DNA from: Chryseobacterium culicis
GTDB lineage: Bacteria > Bacteroidota > Bacteroidia > Flavobacteriales > Weeksellaceae
DNA length: 64,000 nucleotides
Assembly (NCBI RefSeq): GCF_900108365.1
Contig: NZ_FNWQ01000001.1
Span: forward strand, 806,001-870,000
Direction of reading: 5' to 3'
The position numbers were made by a program, and so were the translations under genes. Of the stretch, positions 58,766 to 64,000 are shown one piece after another. The notes below the pieces were generated by a model. The model searched no databases. It was not told the origin of the DNA and was given only the letters and a program-made list of their open reading frames with translations. The stretch's first letter is position 1; each line of letters opens with the position of its first letter.

Positions 58766-60445
58766 ATGAAAAGAATTATAAATACAATATTAGTTGTAGC
58801 CACCCTATCATCTGCAGCATTTACGCTGAACAGCTGCCAGGATGCACTTGATATAAAGCAGGCAGGACAATTAGAAGGAGAAGACCTCTATACAAGTGTT
58901 GCTAACCTTAATGAAGTTTTAAACGGATCTGTTTACGCTCAGTTAGATCCAATTGACGAGATCTATTTCACGGCTGTATTTACAGACGAAGTAAAACCCG
59001 GATCTGGTAGTGGAGGACAGGAATACACACTTCACAGACATTTCCTTGATCCGTCAAGTCCTATTATTACCGGAGGTACAGTAGGTACAGTTGCCAGTGA
59101 CGGAATCTGGTTAAACAATTACAGAGTAATCAACAGAGTAAACAGACTTCTTGAAGGAGCAAAAAGTATTACACCTACTACTGTTGAAGAAAAGAATACA
59201 TACAATGCGATTCTTGCACAGGCAAGAGCTATCAGAGCATATTGTTATGTACAGCTGGAGGCTTATTTCTCTCCTGATATGAAGGATCCTAATGCGTTGG
59301 GAGTTATTCTTCTTACCGATGTGCCTTCTACAGAAGCAAAATTGCCAAGAGCCAAAAATCAGGATGTATATAATTTTATTAATGCTGATTTAGATTATGC
59401 CAGAGGAATTTTGGGGAATTCTACCACTCCAAGAAGATATAAAGTTGATAAGAATTTTGTAAATGCTGTTGCAGCACGTTTTAACCTTTACAGAGGCGAA
59501 ATGGCATTAGCTAAACAAAATGCAGAATTAGTAATTAATGGATCTGGCCTTTCTCTTACACTGGCAACACCAATTACTGGTACCAATGCAGCAGTCCCTG
59601 TTACAGAAGCTGATGGATCTGTATTCCAATCCGGACCTTTCAGTGATACCCCTACAAGCAAGTGGAATATTGCATTCTATGGAGGAATTGACGAGAGCAC
59701 AGGAAATGGTATCGCAGGAGGTTCTTTCAACCCATACAGAAGAATGTGGGCGGATACCGAAAACGGAGAAGCTATTTTCTCTCTGAACAGACTACCTTTA
59801 GGAGCTGGTGCAGCTATTGGAGGTAAATGGAATACAAACCAGTCTAACATTAGTGGAGCACCGATGTGGTTCTGGGGAAGAAACCTGTACAACATGTTTA
59901 AGAATACTCCGGGAGATATTAGAAAATATGCTTATGTAGACCCTTCTTCAAAGCCAAATCCAAACTATGCTTCTGCAACAGCAGGAAATACCAGAACGGA
60001 CGGATTGGTAATTGACAAATATCCTGGTAAAATAAGTACAGCGACCAGAAACGACGTAAAAGTTTTCAGATTGTCAGAAATGTACTTTATTATAGCAGAA
60101 GCGGAGGTGGCAGCAGGAAACCTTGCAGCAGCCCAGGATAAAATTCAGCAGGTGAGAGTAGCAAGAAACTTCCAGGGAGCAGCTACAACACCTACGTATT
60201 CAAGCGCGCAGGCAGCGTATGCAGATATCTTAAAAGAGCGTAGAGTAGAATTAGCGCTTGAAGGACACCGTTTCCTGGACCTTAAGAGACTTGCGGTAGC
60301 AGCTAATGTATCTATGGACAGAAACGCTACGGACGATATTATCGATGTGAAAAATCTTCCGAATGGTGATTACAGATATACATTACCTATTCCAATCAGA
60401 GAAATCTCTGCTAACCCGAACGTTAAGCAGAATGACAAATATTAA
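58766..60445 (+). CDS. SusD/RagB family lipoprotein
   Basis: 559 residues with lipoprotein signal AAFTLNSC and Cys24. The SusD family pattern is clear: LDIKQAGQLEGEDLYTSVANLNEVLNGSV, YNAILAQARAIRAYCYVQLEAYF, FNLYRGEMALAKQNAELVINGSG, and the C-terminal EMYFIIAEAEVAAGNLAAAQDKIQQVRVARN and DILKERRVELALEGHRFLDLKRL. It is the lid and ligand-capture partner of the SusC channel. The ligand is unknown. It is followed by a terminator at 60473-60499. Confidence 0.93.
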   Translation: MKRIINTILVVATLSSAAFTLNSCQDALDIKQAGQLEGEDLYTSVANLNEVLNGSVYAQLDPIDEIYFTAVFTDEVKPGSGSGGQEYTLHRHFLDPSSPIITGGTVGTVASDGIWLNNYRVINRVNRLLEGAKSITPTTVEEKNTYNAILAQARAIRAYCYVQLEAYFSPDMKDPNALGVILLTDVPSTEAKLPRAKNQDVYNFINADLDYARGILGNSTTPRRYKVDKNFVNAVAARFNLYRGEMALAKQNAELVINGSGLSLTLATPITGTNAAVPVTEADGSVFQSGPFSDTPTSKWNIAFYGGIDESTGNGIAGGSFNPYRRMWADTENGEAIFSLNRLPLGAGAAIGGKWNTNQSNISGAPMWFWGRNLYNMFKNTPGDIRKYAYVDPSSKPNPNYASATAGNTRTDGLVIDKYPGKISTATRNDVKVFRLSEMYFIIAEAEVAAGNLAAAQDKIQQVRVARNFQGAATTPTYSSAQAAYADILKERRVELALEGHRFLDLKRLAVAANVSMDRNATDDIIDVKNLPNGDYRYTLPIPIREISANPNVKQNDKY

Positions 60446-60472
60446 GATTTAATTTTAATATATTTTTTAAGA

Positions 60473-60499
60473 AGAGTCCCGGAAACGGGGCTCTTTTTT
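60473..60499. terminator. Terminator after susD
   Basis: AGAGTCCCG-GAAA-CGGGGCTCT with a T-run on the plus strand and T-rich text on the minus strand, so it may also end the AraC gene. Confidence 0.8.
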
Positions 60500-60508
60500 G
60501 TTGAAAAG

Positions 60509-61432
60509 CTATCGTAGAAATGTACTGTCCTGATAACTTTTAGGTGTTACACCTTCCAATTGCTTAAAAACCCTGGAAAAATAATTTGTATCAGAAAACC
60601 CTGTTTGGAAAGCTGTTTCTTTGATGCTCGTCTGGCTGGCAAGAAGTTCTTTCGCTTTACTAATCCTTTCCTGAAGGATAAAATCATTCGGGGAAGTTCC
60701 CAGTTCGTCTTTGAACATTTTAAAGAAATTCGACTTGCTTACATAAGCCAGCTTGGCAATACTGTCAATAGATAATTTCTGATGCAGATTTCTTTTAATA
60801 TAATCCACTACAAAACCTATTCTTGATTTGTTTTTAACGATATTCTTTTCTACCATACTTCTGGCCTGGGTCTGCATTAATCTGATCAGGAGCTCCTTCA
60901 GTGCAAAATCAGCCATAATATCTTTTTGAGAATTATCATCCATAGCAATTCTCATAATATTGTTGGTAGCGGAGGCAAGCGCTTTATTGTTAAACAGAAA
61001 ATACTCATCCAGCTGAATATTCCATTGCGAAGTTTCATCTACTTTGGGAAGATTGTAGTTGAGATAGTTAAGAGAATCTTCAATAAAATCAGGATTAAGA
61101 CTTAAGGAAATGCATTGGGTGGGGATTTCATCTGCTTCAGGAAAATCAATCACCATGGTTTCTCCCGGGGCAACCAAAATGCTTTCTCCTGGAAAGTAAT
61201 CAAAATAATTGGTCTTTTTATCAAGCTTCATATGCTTCTTACCCCTCAGCATGGCTGTAAATGCAATATTATCAAAATGAAGTTTTACATCAAAAGCTGC
61301 CTTATGAGTTTCGTAAATGCTGAACTCACAATTGTTTAGATTGAATTTCGTCTGGTTTTCAACAAGACTCAATAGTTGGTTTTCCTTACGTAATTCAGGA
61401 GTATTTAATAAAATCTTAGTATTGTTATTCAT
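60509..61432 (-). CDS. AraC-family transcriptional regulator next to susCD and aldehyde dehydrogenase
   Basis: 307 residues. The N-terminal part (1-170) is a cupin-like sensing domain (FDVKLHFDNIAFTAMLRGKKHMKL, DYFPGESILVAPGETMVIDFPEADE). The C-terminal double helix-turn-helix has LSIDSIAKLAYVSKSNFFKMFKDELGTSPNDFILQERISKAKELL and FSDTNYFSRVFKQLEGVTPKSYQDS. It is divergent from the aldehyde dehydrogenase across 182 bp and tail-to-tail with susD, so control of the dehydrogenase operon is the simplest reading. A DUF or effector ligand was not identified. Confidence 0.88.
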   Translation of the reverse strand: MNNNTKILLNTPELRKENQLLSLVENQTKFNLNNCEFSIYETHKAAFDVKLHFDNIAFTAMLRGKKHMKLDKKTNYFDYFPGESILVAPGETMVIDFPEADEIPTQCISLSLNPDFIEDSLNYLNYNLPKVDETSQWNIQLDEYFLFNNKALASATNNIMRIAMDDNSQKDIMADFALKELLIRLMQTQARSMVEKNIVKNKSRIGFVVDYIKRNLHQKLSIDSIAKLAYVSKSNFFKMFKDELGTSPNDFILQERISKAKELLASQTSIKETAFQTGFSDTNYFSRVFKQLEGVTPKSYQDSTFLR

Positions 61433-61614
61433 TTCTAAAATTTTTTGAAGCAGAAGTAACTCAAATATAGAAAATTTGACACTATGTTGCTGTTAATAAA
61501 ATACTAAAATTAAAGTCCTTGTACTATTTTACACTTTTTTTATAGGATTGTGCTATACTCTTTCTGGCTTCTCAGTGTAATTTGGCAATATTGAAAAATA
61601 AAAACAATACTAAT

Positions 61615-63144
61615 ATGAGCACTATTACAGAACCAAGATCAACCACGCTTTTACAGCGTCCTGAGTTCAAAAGCAGATACGACAACTACATTGATGGGAA
61701 GTTTACTCCACCTGTTAAGGGACAGTATTTTGACGTTGTTTCTCCGGTAGACGGAAAAAACTTTACCCAGGTAGCACATTCTTCCAAAGAAGATTTGGAA
61801 CTGGCTGTAGATGCTGCAGAAAAAGCATTTCAGACATGGAAAAATACTTCCTCCACAGAAAGAAGCATCATCCTGAATAAAATTGCAGACAGAATAGAAC
61901 AGAATTTGGAATATCTGGCCACCGTGGAAACAATTGATAACGGAAAAGCCGTAAGAGAAACACTGGCTGCAGATTTACCTTTAGCAATAGATCATTTCAG
62001 ATACTTTGCTTCTGTGATCCGCGCAGATGAAGGATCTCATAACGAACTGGACAAAGATACCGTATCATTGATTGTTCACGAGCCTCTTGGCGTCATTGCA
62101 CAGATCATCCCGTGGAACTTCCCGATATTAATGGCAGTCTGGAAACTGGCTCCCGCATTGGCAGCAGGAAACTGTGTCGTTTTAAAACCGGCAGAAAGCA
62201 CCCCTGTTTCCATTATGGTATTAATGGAGCTTATCGGTGATCTTTTACCGGCAGGAGTGATTAATATTGTCAACGGATTCGGGGCAGAACTTGGAAGAGC
62301 TCTTGTAACCAATCCTAAAGTTGCAAAAGCCGCATTTACGGGTTCTACTGCTACAGGACGCCTGGTAATGCAGTATGCTACAGAAAATATTATTCCTGTA
62401 ACGCTGGAGTTGGGCGGAAAGTCTCCCAATGTATTCTTCAATTCTGTAATGGATGCAGATGATGAATTTTTAGATAAAGCGATAGAAGGAGCCGTGCTCT
62501 TTGCCCTTAACCAGGGAGAAATCTGTACATGCCCTTCAAGATTACTCGTACAGGAGGGGATTGCAGATGCTTTTATCGAAAGAGTCATTGAAAGAGTAAA
62601 AGCCATCAAAGTTGGAAATCCACTGGATAAAACCGTGATGATGGGAGCGCAGGCTTCAAAAATTCAGAAAGATAAAATCCTTTCTTACATCCAGCTTGGA
62701 AAAGAAGAAGGAGCGGAAGTTCTTGTAGGAGGAGATGTAAATCACTTAGGGGAAGATCTTGAAGACGGATATTACATTCAGCCTACCATTTTTAAAGGTA
62801 ACAACAGAATGAGAATTTTCCAGGAAGAAATTTTCGGTCCCGTGTTGGCCTTCACTACTTTCAAAGATGAAGAAGAAGCTGTCAAAATTGCCAATGATAC
62901 TATTTATGGACTTGGAGCGGGAGTGTGGACCAGAGATGCCCACCAGTTGTATAACATTCCACGCCAGATTGAAGCAGGAAGAGTATGGGTAAACCAATAT
63001 CATTCTTATCCGGCCGGAGCACCATTCGGAGGGTACAAACAGTCAGGAATCGGAAGAGAGAATCATAAAATGATGCTTGATCACTACCGTCAAACCAAAA
63101 ACATGCTGATTTCTTATAACAAAAATAAGTTAGGTTTCTTTTAA
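61615..63144 (+). CDS. NAD(P)-dependent aldehyde dehydrogenase
   Basis: 509 residues from ATG 61615; the TTG at 61582 would add 11 residues. Cofactor and active-site marks: [44 protein letters not shown], the catalytic Glu in [13 protein letters not shown] and catalytic Cys in [12 protein letters not shown], then [13 protein letters not shown] and [15 protein letters not shown]. The length and sequence look like the ExaC/acetaldehyde dehydrogenase II group, oxidising acetaldehyde or similar aldehydes. The alcohol dehydrogenase encoded next fits a pathway alcohol to aldehyde to acid. Confidence 0.92.
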   Translation: MSTITEPRSTTLLQRPEFKSRYDNYIDGKFTPPVKGQYFDVVSPVDGKNFTQVAHSSKEDLELAVDAAEKAFQTWKNTSSTERSIILNKIADRIEQNLEYLATVETIDNGKAVRETLAADLPLAIDHFRYFASVIRADEGSHNELDKDTVSLIVHEPLGVIAQIIPWNFPILMAVWKLAPALAAGNCVVLKPAESTPVSIMVLMELIGDLLPAGVINIVNGFGAELGRALVTNPKVAKAAFTGSTATGRLVMQYATENIIPVTLELGGKSPNVFFNSVMDADDEFLDKAIEGAVLFALNQGEICTCPSRLLVQEGIADAFIERVIERVKAIKVGNPLDKTVMMGAQASKIQKDKILSYIQLGKEEGAEVLVGGDVNHLGEDLEDGYYIQPTIFKGNNRMRIFQEEIFGPVLAFTTFKDEEEAVKIANDTIYGLGAGVWTRDAHQLYNIPRQIEAGRVWVNQYHSYPAGAPFGGYKQSGIGRENHKMMLDHYRQTKNMLISYNKNKLGFF

Positions 63145-63151
63145 TATTATT

Positions 63152-63282
63152 TAGGACGTGCCCGATTGCCCTAGGCTTTGTCCGGGGCAGCGGTCGGGCT
63201 ATCCAGGGCTGCACTTCGTTTCGGTGCTTCATTGCATTCCGCACCGGCTCGTTCCTCGCCGCCCTTCCTATCCCTCACGCAG
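63152..63282. repeat. GC-rich dispersed repeat between aldehyde and alcohol dehydrogenase genes
   Basis: About 130 bp, clearly richer in G+C than the surroundings. It folds first as GCCCGA (63160-63165) with TCGGGC (63194-63199), enclosing TGCCC/GGGGCA, then smaller hairpins, and ends with TCCCTCACGC. I recall this ending from a frequent repeat in Chryseobacterium and Flavobacterium genomes. No ORF in it is convincing. Confidence 0.65.
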
Positions 63283-63351
63283 AAAAATTACCTGTTCAGA
63301 TATGGAGATAAAAACTAATAACTCGAAATAACTCAATCCAAAAAAGAAAAT

Positions 63352-64000
63352 ATGATTCCAAAAACAATGAAAGCGGCAGTAGTTCAGGGCTACGGCCAGC
63401 CTCTGAAAATAGAAGAAGTACCTGTAAGAGAACCCGGAAGATATGAAGTCCTTGTCAAAGTAATAGCCTGTGGAGTTTGTCATACAGACTTACATGCTGT
63501 GGATGGCGACTGGCCTGCAAAACCCAAAATGCCTCTTATCCCCGGACATGAAGGCGTGGGTATTGTGGTAGCATGCGGACCTGAAGCCTTTGTAAAAGAA
63601 GGAGATGCCGTAGGAGTTCCGTGGCTGTACAGTGCCTGCGGATGCTGCGATTATTGTATCACAGGCTGGGAAACCCTTTGTGAAGCTCAGAAAAATGGAG
63701 GTTACAGTGTAGATGGCGGATTTGCAGAATATGTTATTGCAGACTCAAGATATGTAGGCCATTTGAAATCGGATGTTAATTTCCTTGAAATTGCTCCCAT
63801 CTTGTGTGCCGGTGTAACCGTTTATAAAGGATTGAAAGAAACAGAAACCAAACCCGGAGAATGGGTGGCCATCTCAGGAATCGGCGGGTTAGGGCATGTA
63901 GCCGTTCAGTACGCAAAAGCAATGGGAATGCACGTCGCAGCCATTGATGTAGCAGATGATAAGCTTGAGCTGGCAAAAAAATTAGGGGCAGACCTTGTGG
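63352..64000 (+). CDS. adhP: Zinc alcohol dehydrogenase (AdhP-like), N-terminal 216 codons
   Basis: The frame opens at ATG 63352 and is open to the window end (216 residues seen). Motifs: [32 protein letters not shown] with the catalytic zinc Cys and His, the structural zinc cluster [27 protein letters not shown] and the NAD-binding [17 protein letters not shown] near 178-194. It oxidises primary alcohols or reduces aldehydes in the cytosol. It follows the aldehyde dehydrogenase after the GC-rich repeat. The start was chosen because it gives the normal AdhP N-terminus. Confidence 0.92.
   Translation, partial: MIPKTMKAAVVQGYGQPLKIEEVPVREPGRYEVLVKVIACGVCHTDLHAVDGDWPAKPKMPLIPGHEGVGIVVACGPEAFVKEGDAVGVPWLYSACGCCDYCITGWETLCEAQKNGGYSVDGGFAEYVIADSRYVGHLKSDVNFLEIAPILCAGVTVYKGLKETETKPGEWVAISGIGGLGHVAVQYAKAMGMHVAAIDVADDKLELAKKLGADLV

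Overview
The window comes from a Bacteroidota genome of the Weeksellaceae type, most likely a Chryseobacterium. This is inferred from low G+C, gliding genes gldB/gldC, a type IX sorting domain on a secreted nuclease, a SusC/SusD pair, a promoter of the form TAnnTTTG, and T6SS parts of the Bacteroidetes (subtype iii) kind. No rRNA, tRNA, CRISPR array or plasmid gene was seen.

Layout. 1-9.4 kb is mostly housekeeping: CCA-adding enzyme (cut by the edge), Sua5/YrdC, a single-copy IS200-like REP-associated transposase embedded in a roughly 200-bp tandem repeat array (1.62-3.11 kb), DinB and GNAT proteins, a Cys/Met gamma-family PLP enzyme, gldC-gldB, an LRR protein, two GNATs and nadE. 9.5-11.2 kb holds a barnase-like RNase, an archaemetzincin lipoprotein and a barstar-like inhibitor. 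11.3-13.2 kb holds cytidine deaminase, an Old Yellow Enzyme and a DUF2752 membrane protein.

13.5-27.7 kb is the main accessory region, with almost every gene on the plus strand: Hcp/TssD, VgrG/TssI, a small VgrG-tail protein, a DUF2931 lipoprotein, a Tle1-type phospholipase, a LysM adaptor, a PAAR-like DUF4280 protein, a 930-residue OmpA-domain protein with a hydrophobic C-terminal region, then lipoproteins and a GIDE-like plus LemA membrane module. It reads as a T6SS spike, cargo and immunity island without sheath, baseplate or membrane-complex genes, so the machine must be encoded elsewhere.

27.8-39.3 kb: a secreted endonuclease I with a T9SS signal, small lipoproteins, a previously uncalled DUF5522 gene, a PLP desulfhydrase/deaminase, a glucosaminidase-LysM protein, hemL, and two paralogous amidohydrolases (one exported, one cytosolic) flanking an AraC regulator that is preceded by a strongly structured leader. 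39.3-45.6 kb: a TonB receptor with a beta-helix lipoprotein, divergent from a PhoB/PhoR-like two-component system. 45.7-55.3 kb: a PRiA4-ORF3-like acidic protein, a GH13 lipoprotein, a GreA/B-like protein, thyA, a polytopic membrane protein, an M1 aminopeptidase and an HMG-CoA synthase family protein. 55.9-64 kb: SusC/SusD, an AraC regulator, an aldehyde dehydrogenase and an alcohol dehydrogenase (cut by the edge).

Several dispersed palindromic repeat families sit between genes: GGCTTTAGCC-type elements with their probable transposase, a GC-rich repeat at 63.15 kb, a double hairpin at 47.9 kb, and single hairpins at 10.15, 33.45 and 34.9 kb. All functional statements rest on motif reading by eye; no database search was run.
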